NCBI RefSeq assembly: GCF_030732095.1
Contig: NZ_JAVAMQ010000010.1
Location: 98,780 to 162,779, forward strand
Direction of reading: 5' to 3'
Length of the DNA stretch: 64,000 bases
From: Paracoccus spongiarum
GTDB taxonomy: Bacteria > Pseudomonadota > Alphaproteobacteria > Rhodobacterales > Rhodobacteraceae
Shown here one piece after another: positions 9,692 through 22,756 of this stretch (position 1 is its first letter; each line of letters begins with the position of its first letter). The notes under the pieces were generated by a model, which was not told the DNA's origin, searched no databases, and worked only from the letters and a program-made list of their open reading frames with translations. Both the position numbers and the translations under genes were made by a program.

Positions 9692-10713
9692 GCGAGCACA
9701 GGGGCGGCACAAATGCGTGACAGGTCCAGTCCAAGGTCCACTTGGTCATCGGTGTCCTCTGTGTTCCAAGGCTGAGGTCGGCAAGCTCCACTCCGACCAT
9801 ACACCATGACGGCCGCCCGGGATCACACCGCCAGCGGCGATGAAATGACACCAGATCCTCGGACGCAAACGGGGCGTGTTTGCCTCGAACCGGGCCGGCG
9901 ACGGGTCGCAATGCACCGGGGCCCCGATGCGCAAACGGTTCTGGGCCTGTGCCCTGACTGGCGTCCGGAAGGCCCTTGTCCGAAGCAGGCCATCAAGAGC
10001 GGGATCCGCTGCATCGGCGGGACGGGTGTCAGGTTCGTGATCAGGCGGCAGCGGGTGCGTGAGGCGTGCGGGTCGGGATTGCGGCGAGGCGCGTGTCATC
10101 CGGGTTGATCCCTGCCACGCCGCATCCTGATGGCTGTCGCAGGCGCCGCGGCCCGTGAGGGCGGACGCGGAGGACCTCTTGGTGAGGCATCCGGGGACCG
10201 CGACACGGTGCCGGGATGGCCGAGGCGACCGGGCACCGTGGCGATCGGGCGCCGCTTGTGGTCGCACCAGCGGGGAACCGCCCCATGCCGCCAAGCGTGA
10301 CAGCAGGGTGTGGTGCAGTCGGGTCGATGCCTGGAACGGCTGGTTGATCGGGCCCGGTGGCGATCTGCCGGTCATCGAGCAGAAGATGCCGCCGCAGGCA
10401 AGCGAAGAGCGCCATTGTGAGGCGCGGGCGACGCCGGTCGTCCCCAAGCCGAGCGGCGGCCGGCCATGCAGGCGCGCGGGGTGATCCATGGGGCCCCTGT
10501 GCCAGTGGACTGCCATTGCAACCGGCCTTGCCGATCCGCCGATGGGCGAGGCGAGGCAGGCGGTCGGCAGTCTGGTCGTTGCCATGTCGGCAAGCCGGGG
10601 TGAGGGGCCTGTGCCGCGTGCCCCGCCGGCGTGGTGCCGGCGGTGGCCGTCTTGTCCGGCGCCGGAGGGCGCCGGCGCGGCGCCCCGGTTCGCGGGCCGG
10701 CGGCACTTCGGGA
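9692..10713. other. About 1 kb without a recognisable gene
   Basis: GC-rich DNA between the IS3 debris and prfC. Open frames exist on both strands, but their translations are rich in Arg, Pro and Ala, change composition between frames and show no domain I know. It is probably decayed sequence from mobile DNA or an old gene. No terminator or tRNA was found in it. Confidence 0.5.
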
Positions 10714-12309
10714 TCAGGCCATCATCTCCTTGGTCGCTGTCAGATGCAGGTCGGGGTGATCGCGGCCGATGCGGTCGATGTCCCATTGCAGGCGCGTCAG
10801 GTAGACCAGATCGCCATCGTGATCATGCGCCAGGTGCCCCTTGTTGGCCGCCGCGAAGGCCTCGACCTTGTCCTTCGGCCCGCTGACCCACCGCGCGCTG
10901 GTGAATTGCGACGCCTCGAAGCGGACGGGGATGCCGTATTCCAGCTCGATCCGGCTGGCCAGGACCTCGAATTGCAGCGCGCCCACCACGCCGACGATGA
11001 ATCCGGAGCCGATGGCAGGCTTGAAGACCTTGGCCGCGCCCTCCTCGGCGAACTGCATCAGCGCCTTTTCAAGATGCTTGGCCTTCATCGGATCGGTCGC
11101 GCGCACCGTCTGAAGCAGTTCCGGCGCGAAGGAGGGGATGCCCACGAAGCGCAGCGCCTCGCCCTCGGTCAGCGCGTCGCCGATGCGCAGCTGGCCGTGG
11201 TTCGGGATGCCGATGATGTCTCCGGCCCAGGCCTCTTCGGCCAGTTCCCGATCGGCGGCGAGGAACAGGACCGGGTTGCTGACCGCCATCGGCTTCTTCA
11301 GGCGCACATGTGTCAGCTTCATGCCGCGTTCGAAATGGCCGCTGGCCAGGCGCACGAAGGCCACCCGGTCGCGGTGCTTGGGGTCCATGTTGGCCTGGAC
11401 CTTGAAGACGAAGCCGGTCACCGGGTTCTCCTCGGGGGCGATCTGGCGGTCGGCGCTGTTCTGGGGCTGCGGAGGCGGGCCGTATTCGGCGATGCCCTTC
11501 ATCAGCTCCTGCACGCCGAAGCTGTTGATCGCGCTGCCGAACCAGATCGGCGTCATGTGCCCTTCGAGGAAGGATTGCCGGTCGAAGGCGGGCAGCAGCT
11601 CGCGCGCCATCTCGACCTCTTCGCGCAGCGTGTCCAGCAGGGCGGCCGGGACGTGCTGCGCGAGGCGCGGGTCGTCCAGCCCCTCGATGGCGATCGATTC
11701 GGCGACCTTGTTGCGGTCGGCGCGATCCATCAGCTCAAGCCGGTCGTGCAGCAGGTCATAGCAGCCGATGAAGTCGCGGCCGACGCCGATCGGCCAACTG
11801 GCGGGCGCCACGTCGATGGCGAGATTTTCCTGGATCTCGTCGATGATCTCGAAGGTGTCGCGGCTGTCGCGGTCCATCTTGTTGCAGAAGGTCAGGATCG
11901 GCAGATCGCGCAGCCGGCAGACCTCGAACAGCTTGCGGGTCTGCGATTCCACCCCCTTCGCCCCGTCGATGACCATGATCGCGGCGTCCACCGCGGTCAG
12001 CGTGCGGTAGGTGTCCTCGGAAAAATCGCTGTGGCCCGGCGTGTCGACCAGGTTGAAGCGATGCCCGTCGAAGTCGAACGACATCGCCGAGGCCGACACC
12101 GAGATGCCGCGATCCTGTTCCATCTTCATGAAGTCCGACCGGGTGCGCCGCGCCTCGCCCTTGGCGCGCACCTGGCCCGCCATCTGGATCGCGCCGCCAT
12201 ACAGCAGGAACTTTTCGGTCAGCGTGGTCTTGCCGGCGTCGGGATGCGAGATGATCGCGAAGGTCCGGCGGCGGGCGATTTCGGGCGGAAGGTCGGGGCG
12301 GTTGCTCAT
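10714..12309 (-). CDS. prfC: Peptide chain release factor 3 (RF3)
   Basis: A 531-residue translational GTPase that recycles RF1/RF2 from the ribosome after termination. The P-loop is ISHPDAGKTTLTEK, the switch I region contains DRGISVSASAMSF, the DxxG motif is NLVDTPGHSDFSED, and FCNKMDRD is the NKxD motif. Length and the RF3-specific C-terminal domain (for example VGVVGALQFEVL) agree. ATG 12309 is preferred because MSNRPDLPPEIARRRTFAI is the normal N-terminus. The upstream in-frame extension is low-complexity. Confidence 0.95.
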   Translation of the reverse strand: MSNRPDLPPEIARRRTFAIISHPDAGKTTLTEKFLLYGGAIQMAGQVRAKGEARRTRSDFMKMEQDRGISVSASAMSFDFDGHRFNLVDTPGHSDFSEDTYRTLTAVDAAIMVIDGAKGVESQTRKLFEVCRLRDLPILTFCNKMDRDSRDTFEIIDEIQENLAIDVAPASWPIGVGRDFIGCYDLLHDRLELMDRADRNKVAESIAIEGLDDPRLAQHVPAALLDTLREEVEMARELLPAFDRQSFLEGHMTPIWFGSAINSFGVQELMKGIAEYGPPPQPQNSADRQIAPEENPVTGFVFKVQANMDPKHRDRVAFVRLASGHFERGMKLTHVRLKKPMAVSNPVLFLAADRELAEEAWAGDIIGIPNHGQLRIGDALTEGEALRFVGIPSFAPELLQTVRATDPMKAKHLEKALMQFAEEGAAKVFKPAIGSGFIVGVVGALQFEVLASRIELEYGIPVRFEASQFTSARWVSGPKDKVEAFAAANKGHLAHDHDGDLVYLTRLQWDIDRIGRDHPDLHLTATKEMMA

Positions 12310-12568
12310 GCAGCGGCATGTAGCGCGGCCGGACGGCCTGCGCAATTGCGCTGCGGCCGGCACCGCAGGCCGCAGCGGTGGCACGGGCAGCGGTGCGGCA
12401 TGCAAGGATGATTTCCCAGTCGTTAAATTTCGATTACACTGTGTTCCACAGCACAGTTGAAAAGCGGATGAAATCGCAGACTAATCGACGGAAACCTGCT
12501 TGACGTCCCAGTCAGCGCCATCCCGTCGGCGGCCCGCCGCCAAGGGGTCCGAAACCGAACGAGCCTCG

Positions 12569-14041
12569 ATGCCACTTGACGCTTCCTATGACCAGTTGAT
12601 GCGCCTGCTGTCGGCGCGCGGGATCGAATGGTTCCGCCGGCATGTCGAGGACCTGCCCGACCCCCTGCCTGCGGACGATGCCGCGACGGTCGCGCTGGCG
12701 CAGGCCGGGCGGATCGCGCCGGTGCTGTCGGGGCTGCGCGGCCATCCATCGCCGCTTGCCGATCTTGTCGGGCGGCGACTGTCCGCAACGCTGGTGCGCA
12801 GCAGCGCGCTGCGGCTGCTGACGGGCGATGCGACTGATGGCATGACATGCGACGGGGCGGCGGGGCTGGTTCTCGCAGGGCGCGCGGCGGCGGCGGATGA
12901 ACCGCTGGCCGCGCTGGCGCTTTCGGCGCTGGCCGATGATCCGGCTGCCGCGCTGACCGATCGGATCGCCGCGCGGGTCCGTCCCGATGCCGGGCTTCTG
13001 GCCGAGGCCGAGGGACAGATCGACCGGGCGCTGAGGCACCTCGATCTGGACAGGGCGCGGATCGGGGATCTGGCGTGGTTGGTGATGCATGTCTATGCAT
13101 TCGGGGCCATCCGGCCGCATTTCTCGCGCCCGCGCCTTTACGGCGATGTCTTTGCGGCGATGCTGCGCGCCTCTGACTGGGCCTGCCGCGCCGGTTGCGT
13201 GACCTCGATGGCGCAGACTGCCTTCTGCCTGCGGCTCATCGACCCGGACCACGACATCGCGCCCATCCTCGCCGACATCATCGCAAGCCAGCGGCCCGAC
13301 GGCTCGTTCCCGGCGCGGGCCGGGGTGTCGTCGCGCGATCAGGATCTGGGGGCGGGCACATGGCCGACGCTGATGGTTCTGGCGGCGCTGAGCATCGCGG
13401 TCTGGCGGCGCTGGCGCGGGTCGGCGCCGGACCTGCCCTGCGACCGGCCGCTGAGCGCCTGCCGCGACCATGCCGCGGCATTGCTGGCGCCGCGGATCGA
13501 TGCCTGGGCCGCGCGGGCGACCCCGGCAGGCCGCCTGCAGATGGCCGCCAGCATGAGCAGCGCGACATCCGAAAACTGGTTCCAGCGCCTCGGGATGCAG
13601 CGCAATGCCCCCGGCCCCGCGCCGCTGGTGGTGCTGGCGCGGCAGCTGTTCGGGGATGCCTATGCGGCGCGGCATGCAAGGCGGACGCTGGATCTGGCCC
13701 GGCACTGGCCCCGGGATCGGGAAGCCGGCGAGGACGGCGCGGCGCTGCGCTGGCTGCGCGGGGCGCCCGTCGCACTGGATTGCGCGGCCCTGGGCTCGGC
13801 CCCGGCAACGGGCGGCGCGGCGGCGGATCTCGACGCGGGATTTCGTCTGGCCGTTGCCGATCCTGCCGGTGCGCTGTCGCGGGACTGGCGTCTGGCCGCC
13901 CGGCGGGATGCCGGGCTTGCGCTGTCGGCGCTGCAGTCCGGCGCCCGGCTGTCACCCGGCGCGGCGCTGGCCCATCTGGATCGCCTCTGCCTGATCGCCC
14001 GGCTGGCAGAGGGTGACCTGGCAATCGCCGCCGCAGCCTGA
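12569..14041 (+). CDS. Hypothetical protein, possible alpha/alpha-toroid
   Basis: A 490-residue protein starting at ATG 12569 (a TTG at 12500 would add 23 Ser/Arg-rich residues). I do not recognise the family. It is rich in alanine and helical heptads. The stretch IIASQRPDGSFPARAG, followed by AGTWPTLMVLAALSIAV, resembles repeats of prenyltransferase or terpene-cyclase-like toroids (QRPDGSF, then a helix). This is a weak analogy, not an assignment. No signal peptide is seen. It is convergent with fhs, with 5 bp between the stops. Confidence 0.6.
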   Translation: MPLDASYDQLMRLLSARGIEWFRRHVEDLPDPLPADDAATVALAQAGRIAPVLSGLRGHPSPLADLVGRRLSATLVRSSALRLLTGDATDGMTCDGAAGLVLAGRAAAADEPLAALALSALADDPAAALTDRIAARVRPDAGLLAEAEGQIDRALRHLDLDRARIGDLAWLVMHVYAFGAIRPHFSRPRLYGDVFAAMLRASDWACRAGCVTSMAQTAFCLRLIDPDHDIAPILADIIASQRPDGSFPARAGVSSRDQDLGAGTWPTLMVLAALSIAVWRRWRGSAPDLPCDRPLSACRDHAAALLAPRIDAWAARATPAGRLQMAASMSSATSENWFQRLGMQRNAPGPAPLVVLARQLFGDAYAARHARRTLDLARHWPRDREAGEDGAALRWLRGAPVALDCAALGSAPATGGAAADLDAGFRLAVADPAGALSRDWRLAARRDAGLALSALQSGARLSPGAALAHLDRLCLIARLAEGDLAIAAAA

Positions 14042-14046
14042 GCCGA

Positions 14047-15717
14047 TCAGAACAGCCCTTCGATCTGGCCGTCCGCGTCGAGGCGGATGGTTTCGGCGGC
14101 CGGATGGCGCGGCAGGCCCGGCATGGTCATGATCTCGCCGCAGATCGCCACGACGAAGCCCGCGCCGACATTGAGCCGCACCTCGCGCACGGGGATAACA
14201 TGGCCCTCGGGCGCGCCGCGCCTGGCCGGATCGGTGGTAAAGCTGTATTGCGTCTTGGCGATGCAGACCGGCATCGCGCCGTGGCCGGCCGCCTCCCACG
14301 CCTCGAGCTGCTGGCGGATGCCGGGGGCGGCCTCGGCGTGCGAGGCGCGATAGATGCGGGTGCAGACCGTCTCGATCTTCTGCCACAGGGGCATCGCGTC
14401 GGGATAGAGGGTGTGGAAATCGGCGCGGCCGGCTTCGGCCATCGCGACCACCTCGCGGGCCAGATCCTCGGCGCCCGCGCCCCCCTCGGCCCAGTGCCGC
14501 GCCAGCACCGCCTTGACGCCATGCTCGGTGCAGAAGCCCTGCACGGCCGCGATCTCGTCGTCGCTGTCGCCCTCAAAGTGGTTCAGCGCGACGACCACCG
14601 GCAGGCCGAAGCCGCGCAGGTTTTCGATATGCCGGCCCAGATTGGCGCAGCCGCGCCGCACGGCACCGGGATTTGCGGCGGCGAGGTCGGCCTTCTCGAC
14701 GCCGCCGTTCATCTTCAATGCGCGGATCGTGGCCACCAGCACCGCGGCAGCGGGGCGCAGACCCGCCATCCGGCACTTGATGTCCAGGAACTTCTCTGCC
14801 CCCAGATCGGCGCCGAAGCCGGCCTCGGTCACCACATAATCCGACATCCGCAGCGCCGCGACCGTGGCGATGACGCTGTTGCAGCCATGCGCGATATTGG
14901 CGAAGGGGCCGCCATGCACCAGCGCGGGATTGTTTTCCAGTGTCTGCACCAGGTTGGGCTGCAGAGCCTCTTTCAGCAGGACCGTCATGGCGCCATCCGC
15001 GCCAAGGTCGCGCGCGGTCACCGGCTGGCGGTCGGCGGTGTATCCGATCACGATGCGGCCAAGCCGGGCCTGAAGATCGTCGAGGCCGGTGGCGAGGCAG
15101 AGGATCGCCATCACCTCGGAGGCCACGGTGATGTCGAAGCCGCTTTGCCGCACGAAGCCGTTCGAGGGACCGCCCAGCCCCACCACGGTGTCGCGCAGCG
15201 CCCGGTCGTTCATGTCCATCACCCGCCGCCAGGTGATCCTGCGGCTGTCGATGCCCAGAGCATTGCCCCAGTAAAGATGGTTGTCGATCATCGCGGCCAG
15301 CAGGTTGTGGGCCGCGGTGATGGCATGGAAATCCCCGGTGAAATGCAGGTTCATCTCTTCCATGGGAACGATCTGCGCACGCCCGCCGCCCGCCGCGCCG
15401 CCCTTCATTCCGAAATTCGGCCCGAGGCTCGCCTCGCGGATGCAGATGGTGGCGCGCTTGCCGACCCGGTTCAGCGCATCGCCAAGACCCACCGTGGTGG
15501 TGGTCTTGCCCTCGCCGGCCGGGGTGGGGTTGATGGCGGTGACCAGCACCAGATGTCCCATCGGCCGGCCCTCCAGCGCGGCCAGCGCCTGCCGGGTGAT
15601 CTTGGCCTTGTCGTGGCCATAGGGCAGGATGTCCTCGGGGGTCAGGCCAAGCCGGGCCGCGATCTCGGGGATCGGCAGCTTGCGGGCCTGCCGGGCGATC
15701 GCGAGATCCGTGGTCAT
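14047..15717 (-). CDS. fhs: Formate--tetrahydrofolate ligase
   Basis: A 556-residue enzyme joining formate to tetrahydrofolate with ATP in one-carbon metabolism. The ATP-binding motif [14 protein letters not shown] lies at about residues 62-75, followed by [20 protein letters not shown] and [17 protein letters not shown], which are diagnostic of the family. The length is normal. The C-terminal segment [17 protein letters not shown] is well conserved. It is encoded divergently from nothing nearby and ends close to the convergent unknown gene. Confidence 0.96.
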   Translation of the reverse strand: MTTDLAIARQARKLPIPEIAARLGLTPEDILPYGHDKAKITRQALAALEGRPMGHLVLVTAINPTPAGEGKTTTTVGLGDALNRVGKRATICIREASLGPNFGMKGGAAGGGRAQIVPMEEMNLHFTGDFHAITAAHNLLAAMIDNHLYWGNALGIDSRRITWRRVMDMNDRALRDTVVGLGGPSNGFVRQSGFDITVASEVMAILCLATGLDDLQARLGRIVIGYTADRQPVTARDLGADGAMTVLLKEALQPNLVQTLENNPALVHGGPFANIAHGCNSVIATVAALRMSDYVVTEAGFGADLGAEKFLDIKCRMAGLRPAAAVLVATIRALKMNGGVEKADLAAANPGAVRRGCANLGRHIENLRGFGLPVVVALNHFEGDSDDEIAAVQGFCTEHGVKAVLARHWAEGGAGAEDLAREVVAMAEAGRADFHTLYPDAMPLWQKIETVCTRIYRASHAEAAPGIRQQLEAWEAAGHGAMPVCIAKTQYSFTTDPARRGAPEGHVIPVREVRLNVGAGFVVAICGEIMTMPGLPRHPAAETIRLDADGQIEGLF

Positions 15718-15765
15718 GGCGCGATCATCGCCCCGCGGCGCTGCGGGCGGGCGCGGCGGCCATGA

Positions 15766-16180
15766 TCAGCGCACCACCATCACCGAGACCGGGGAATGGC
15801 GGACGACCGAATTGGCGTGGCTGCTGATGAGGATGCTGCGCAACTCGTCGGGCTTGTGGCTGGCCATGACGATCACATCGGCCTGGACGTCCTGCGCCCA
15901 TTTCAGGATCGTCTCGGCGACATGGCCGTGCCCGACATGCACGGCGACCCGCGCGCCGGCCAGATGCGCGTCGACAAAGCTGTCCAGCGCCTCCTTCATG
16001 CCCGAAAGGGCCTTGGCCTCGAAGCCGCGCGGCAGGAAGGTCGCCACCATCGAGCTGCCGATGTCGGGGACGATGCCAAGAAGATGCAGCGTGCCGTCCG
16101 TGCCCGCCAGTTGCCGCGCGACCGGCAGTGCCCGCGACCAGCTGGCCTCGTGCTGCAGGTCGATGGGGAACAGGACATTG

Positions 16181-16188
<8 letters not shown>
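15766..16188 (-). CDS. Universal stress protein (UspA family)
   Basis: A 140-residue cytosolic protein with the Usp fold: VLFPIDL at the N-terminus, ADVIVMASHKPDELRS in the middle, and the nucleotide-site type ending SHANSVVRHSPVSVMVVR. Its start overlaps the end of the TRAP permease gene by 8 bp. In TRAP/TAXI systems a Usp gene often follows the permease (as with TeaD), where it is thought to bind ATP and modulate uptake. Confidence 0.9.
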
Positions 16189-19009
<2,821 letters not shown>

Positions 19010-19059
19010 GCTTCAGCCCCCTGTCGATGGGAATTATTATTGTCTGAAATGAAGACGAA

Positions 19060-19080
19060 GGGCGGCCGATCCGGCCGCCC
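19060..19080 (-). terminator. Stem-loop between binding-protein and permease genes
   Basis: A perfect 9-bp GC stem with a 3-base loop (GGGCGGCCG, ATC, CGGCCGCCC) lies in the 86-bp gap between the TAXI binding protein and the permease. There is no long T-run, so it is more likely a 3' RNA stabiliser or partial terminator. Such a hairpin would let the binding protein accumulate above the permease. It could also work on the + strand, but there is no gene there. Confidence 0.6.
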
Positions 19081-19095
19081 CCTAAGCTTGCCGGA

Positions 19096-20067
19096 TTACT
19101 GGATCCAGCCTTTTTCCTTGTAGTACTTCTCGGCGCCCGGATGCAGCGGGGCGCTGTTGCCCTCGGTCACCATCGCCTCGGGCTCGAGGTTCTCGAAGGC
19201 GGGGTGCAGGCCCTTGAAGCGGTCGAAATTGTCGAACACGGCCTTCACCACCTCGTACACCAGATCCTCGGGCACATCGGCCGAGGTCACGAAGGTCGCC
19301 TTCACGCCGAAGGTGTTGGTGTCGGTATCCGTGCCCGCATACATGCCGCCGGGGATCGTCGCCTTGGCGTAATAGGCGTTTTCTTCGACCAGCTTGTCGA
19401 TTTCCGGCCCCTCGACGGGCACCAGGTTGGCCTCGACGGTCGAGGTCGCCTCCTGGATCGAGCCGTTGGGATGGCCAACGGTATAGATGATCGCGTCGAC
19501 CTTGTTGTCGCCCAGAGCCGCCGACTGTTCGGCCGGCTTCAGCTGCGAGGCAAGGGAAAAGTCGCTCATCGACCAGCCCTTGGCACCCAGCACCACCTCC
19601 ATCGTGGCCAGCTGGCCCGAGCCGGGGTTGCCGACATTGACCCGCTTGCCCTTGAGGTCGTCGAAGCTGGCGATATTGGCGTCCTTGCGGGCCACCACGG
19701 TGAAGGGTTCGGGGTGGACCGAGAAGACCGCGCGCAGATTGTCGAACTTCATGTCGCCCTCGAATTCGGGCGAGCTGCCGTTATAGGCGTGATACTGGAT
19801 GTCGGACTGGGCGACGCCCATGGTCATGTCGCCCGACTTGATGGCGTTGACATTGGCCACCGACCCGCCTGTCGAGGGCGCGGTGCACTTGATGCCGGTG
19901 GTCTCGGTGTCGCGGTTCACGAGGCGGCAGATCGATTGCCCGACCACATAGTACACGCCGGTCTGTCCGCCGGTTCCGATGGTGATGAAGCGCTCTTCCT
20001 GCGCCGCCGCGGCCGTCGCGCCCAAGGCGAAAGCTGAGGTCAACAGGACGGATGCGTATCTGATCAT
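19096..20067 (-). CDS. TAXI family TRAP transporter solute-binding protein
   Basis: A 323-residue periplasmic binding protein. It has a signal peptide (MIRYASVLLTSAFALGATAAAAQ, split here as MIRYASVLLTSAFALG and ATAAAAQ) and then the TAXI hallmark ITIGTGGQTGVYYVVG. GKRVNVGNPGSGQLATMEV is the second ligand-pocket motif. Ligands of TAXI proteins are often C4/C5 acids such as glutamate or 2-oxoglutarate, but this one cannot be assigned. It is the first gene of the transporter operon. The 196 bp upstream are AT-richer than their surroundings. Confidence 0.93.
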   Translation of the reverse strand: MIRYASVLLTSAFALGATAAAAQEERFITIGTGGQTGVYYVVGQSICRLVNRDTETTGIKCTAPSTGGSVANVNAIKSGDMTMGVAQSDIQYHAYNGSSPEFEGDMKFDNLRAVFSVHPEPFTVVARKDANIASFDDLKGKRVNVGNPGSGQLATMEVVLGAKGWSMSDFSLASQLKPAEQSAALGDNKVDAIIYTVGHPNGSIQEATSTVEANLVPVEGPEIDKLVEENAYYAKATIPGGMYAGTDTDTNTFGVKATFVTSADVPEDLVYEVVKAVFDNFDRFKGLHPAFENLEPEAMVTEGNSAPLHPGAEKYYKEKGWIQ

Positions 20068-20263
20068 GGAATTTTCTCCCTTTCCAGTCAGGATGTTGGC
20101 GTAATTTTATCGCGCATTTCTGGGGCGCGCGTTACTCCGATACGGTAACGCCCTCCATCCGTTTGGCAATCCCTTTTCCGGGAAATTCGCAGTTTTGCCT
20201 AGCATCAGGCAACCTGCGCGGGCGTGACGCCCGCCCCATACGCCTACCTGCGCATCCGCCGCA

Positions 20264-21595
20264 TCACGCCGCCACGCCCAGCACCTCGTCCATCGCGCCG
20301 GCCAGCCGGTCGACCAGCATCCCGATCTCGGCCTCGGTGATGATGAAGGGCGGCGCCAGCAGGATGTGATCGCCGGTCCGCCCGTCGATCGTGCCCGACA
20401 TGGGATAGCAGATCAGCCCGCGCGCGAAGGCGGCCTTCTTCAGCGCCGCCGCAACCTTGCGCTGCGGATCGAAGGGGGCCTTGCTGGCCCGGTCCTCGAC
20501 AATCTCGATGCCGCGGAACAGCCCGCGCCCGCGGATGTCGCCGACATGCGGATGCTGGCCAAGCCGCGCCTGCAGCGCCGAGTGCAGCGTCTCGCCCCGG
20601 TCGCGCACCTGCGCCAGCAGGTCACGGCCGAGGATCGCCCGCAGGACAGCCAGGCCGGCCGCCGTGGCGACGGGATGGCCGATATAGGTGTGGCCGTGCT
20701 GGAAGAACCCGCTGCCCTGCGCGATGGCCTCATAGATGGCGCGGCTGCACAGCATCGCGCCGACCGGCTGGTACCCGGCCCCCAGACCCTTGGCGATGCA
20801 CAGGATGTCGGGCGCGATGCCGTCCTGCTCGCAGGCGAACAGGGTGCCGGTGCGGCCCATGCCGCACATCACCTCATCGAGGATCAGGAGGATGCCGTAT
20901 TCGTCGCAGATCTCGCGGATGCGCCGGTAATAGCCGGGTGCGGGGGGCACCGCGCCGGCGGTCGCGCCGACCACGGGTTCGGCCATGAAGGCCATCACCG
21001 TGTCGGGGCCAAGCCGTTCGATCTCGGTGCGGAGGGCTTCGGCGGCGCGGATGCCGTAATCCTCGGCGGTCTCGCCATCGGCGCGGTCGCGATACTCATA
21101 GCAGGGCGCGATATGGCTGACATCCAGCAGCAGCGGGCCGAACTGCTGGCGGCGCCACGCGTTGCCGCCCGCAGACAGCGCCCCGATGGTGTTGCCGTGA
21201 TAGCTTTGCCGCCGCGCGATCAGCCGCGACCGCTGCGGCTGGCCCTTTTCCACCCAGTACTGCCGGGCCAGCTTGATCGCGGCCTCGGTCGCCTCCGACC
21301 CGCCGCTGACGAAATAGACCCGGTCCAGATCGCCGGGCGCGTGCCGGATCAGCAGGTCGGCCAGCGCCTCGGCCGGTTCGCTGGTCAGAAAGCCGGTATG
21401 GGCGAAGGCAAGCCGGTCCAGCTGTGCCTTGATCGCCCCGGTCACCTCGGCATCGCCGTGCCCGAGGCAACTGACCGCCGCGCCGCCCGATCCATCGAGA
21501 TAGCGTTTGCCATCCGAATCGATCAGCCACACCCCCTCGCCGCCGACGGCGGTGGGCAATTGGACGTGGCAATGGCGGGGGAAGACATGCGACAT
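20264..21595 (-). CDS. Class III PLP-dependent aminotransferase
   Basis: A 443-residue enzyme. Asp240-Glu241 in LILDEVMCGMGRTG hold the pyridine nitrogen of PLP, and Lys269 in LCIAKGLGAGYQPVGA forms the Schiff base. SGGSEATEAAIKLARQ and HGHTYIGHPVA are further family motifs. Relatives are annotated as omega-amino acid:pyruvate or adenosylmethionine-type transaminases. The substrate is not readable. It is divergent from the AhpD-like gene, with 40 bp between starts. Confidence 0.9.
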   Translation of the reverse strand: MSHVFPRHCHVQLPTAVGGEGVWLIDSDGKRYLDGSGGAAVSCLGHGDAEVTGAIKAQLDRLAFAHTGFLTSEPAEALADLLIRHAPGDLDRVYFVSGGSEATEAAIKLARQYWVEKGQPQRSRLIARRQSYHGNTIGALSAGGNAWRRQQFGPLLLDVSHIAPCYEYRDRADGETAEDYGIRAAEALRTEIERLGPDTVMAFMAEPVVGATAGAVPPAPGYYRRIREICDEYGILLILDEVMCGMGRTGTLFACEQDGIAPDILCIAKGLGAGYQPVGAMLCSRAIYEAIAQGSGFFQHGHTYIGHPVATAAGLAVLRAILGRDLLAQVRDRGETLHSALQARLGQHPHVGDIRGRGLFRGIEIVEDRASKAPFDPQRKVAAALKKAAFARGLICYPMSGTIDGRTGDHILLAPPFIITEAEIGMLVDRLAGAMDEVLGVAA

Positions 21596-21635
21596 GACGA
21601 GGTTCCTGAGTCTCTGGCTGCGAAAGGATGTCCCG

Positions 21636-22232
21636 ATGAGCGCCCGGTATGAACCCCTAAACGACAGCCACTGGCCCGAATCCGTTGCCGCGCTGCGCGA
21701 TGGCTTTGCCGGGCGGCTGAACGTCTATCGGGTGATGGCCCGCCACCCGGCCCTGCTGGCGGCATGGGCGCCGCTGCGTCAGCATGTGGTGCGCGACCGC
21801 GCGCTTGATGATCAGCAAAGCGAGGTGGTGATCCTGCGCACGGGCCATCGGCTGGATGCGCCCTATGAATGGGCCCACCACGTCAGCCGCGCCCGCGCGA
21901 TCGGCATGGACGACGCCCGGATCGCCAGCCTCGCCGGCCCGCTGGCGCAAATGACGCCCGAGGATCGCGTGCTCGCCGAGGCCGTGGACCAGCTGGCCGC
22001 CTCGGCCCGCCTGCAGCCGACCACGCGCGAGGCGGTGGCGGCGCTCGTGGGGGTCGCGGGGCTTCTGGACCTGATGGCGACGGTCGGGTTCTATTCGGTG
22101 CTGGGCTTCGTGGTGAACAGCCTTGACGTGCCGCTGGATGCCGATGTGGCGGCCGAGCTGCACGCATCGCCGGCGCCGCAGGCCAGTTCGGCGGCCACCG
22201 CCGCGCGCAGCGCGGGCAGCAGTTCGGACTGA
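21636..22232 (+). CDS. Carboxymuconolactone decarboxylase/AhpD-like protein
   Basis: A 198-residue helical protein of the AhpD/CMD superfamily: VVILRTGHRLDAPYEWAHHV matches the core helix with its His pair, and ARAIGMDDARIA follows. The CxxC pair of true AhpD reductases is absent, so a decarboxylase- or hydrolase-like role is more likely than peroxidase recycling. The last 142 bp overlap the 3' end of the opposite-strand glycosylase gene. Confidence 0.8.
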   Translation: MSARYEPLNDSHWPESVAALRDGFAGRLNVYRVMARHPALLAAWAPLRQHVVRDRALDDQQSEVVILRTGHRLDAPYEWAHHVSRARAIGMDDARIASLAGPLAQMTPEDRVLAEAVDQLAASARLQPTTREAVAALVGVAGLLDLMATVGFYSVLGFVVNSLDVPLDADVAAELHASPAPQASSAATAARSAGSSSD

Positions 22233-22756
22233 AACCACGGGTTGCGGCGCAGCCAGCCGGTATTGCGCCACGAGGGGTGCGGCAGGGGAAAGGTGGACGG
22301 CGCATGGCGTCGCCAGGATCGCACGGCCTCGGTCACGCTTGCCGCGCCGAGATGCCAGCGCAGGGCGTGGCCGCCGACCAGCAGCGTCAGCCGCGGGCGC
22401 AGCGCCGCCATCACCTCGGCCCGCCAGGTGCTGGCGCAGAGCGGTGGAGGCGGCAGGTCGGCGCCCCGCGCGTCATAGCCCGGAAAGCAGAACGCCATCG
22501 GCACGATCGCCACCCGGTCCAGATCGTAGAAGCCGGCCTCGTCGACCCCCATCCAGTCGCGCAGCCGATCGCCCGACCGGTCGGTGAAGGGTCGGCCGCT
22601 GGCATGGACGCGGGCACCGGGGGCCTGGCCCACGATCAGGATGCGCGCGGTAGGCCGGAACCACGCGACCGGACGCGGCCGGTGGGCGGTGGCGGTGGCT
22701 GCAAAGCGTGGCGCGCAGAGGCGGCAGGCCGCGATGCGGTGGATCAGGCTGGACAT
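22091..22756 (-). CDS. Uracil-DNA glycosylase family protein
   Basis: A 221-residue protein. CRLCAP near residue 11 fits the N-terminal Cys pair of iron-sulfur UDGs only partly, so the cluster is uncertain. ILIVGQAPGARVHASGRPF matches motif A (GQAPG) of the family, and LPHPSWRN is the C-terminal DNA-binding motif. It probably removes uracil or a related base from DNA. The end runs 142 bp into the convergent AhpD-like gene. The last 30 residues (Ser/Ala-rich) have no family counterpart and may be an artefact of a lost earlier stop. Confidence 0.8.
   Translation of the reverse strand: MSSLIHRIAACRLCAPRFAATATAHRPRPVAWFRPTARILIVGQAPGARVHASGRPFTDRSGDRLRDWMGVDEAGFYDLDRVAIVPMAFCFPGYDARGADLPPPPLCASTWRAEVMAALRPRLTLLVGGHALRWHLGAASVTEAVRSWRRHAPSTFPLPHPSWRNTGWLRRNPWFQSELLPALRAAVAAELACGAGDACSSAATSASSGTSRLFTTKPSTE

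Noticed and set aside
9746..10786. Long minus-strand open frame in the gap before prfC
   Set aside because: Its translation is Arg/Pro/Ala-rich without known motifs and overlaps the end of prfC; typical of chance frames in GC-rich DNA.
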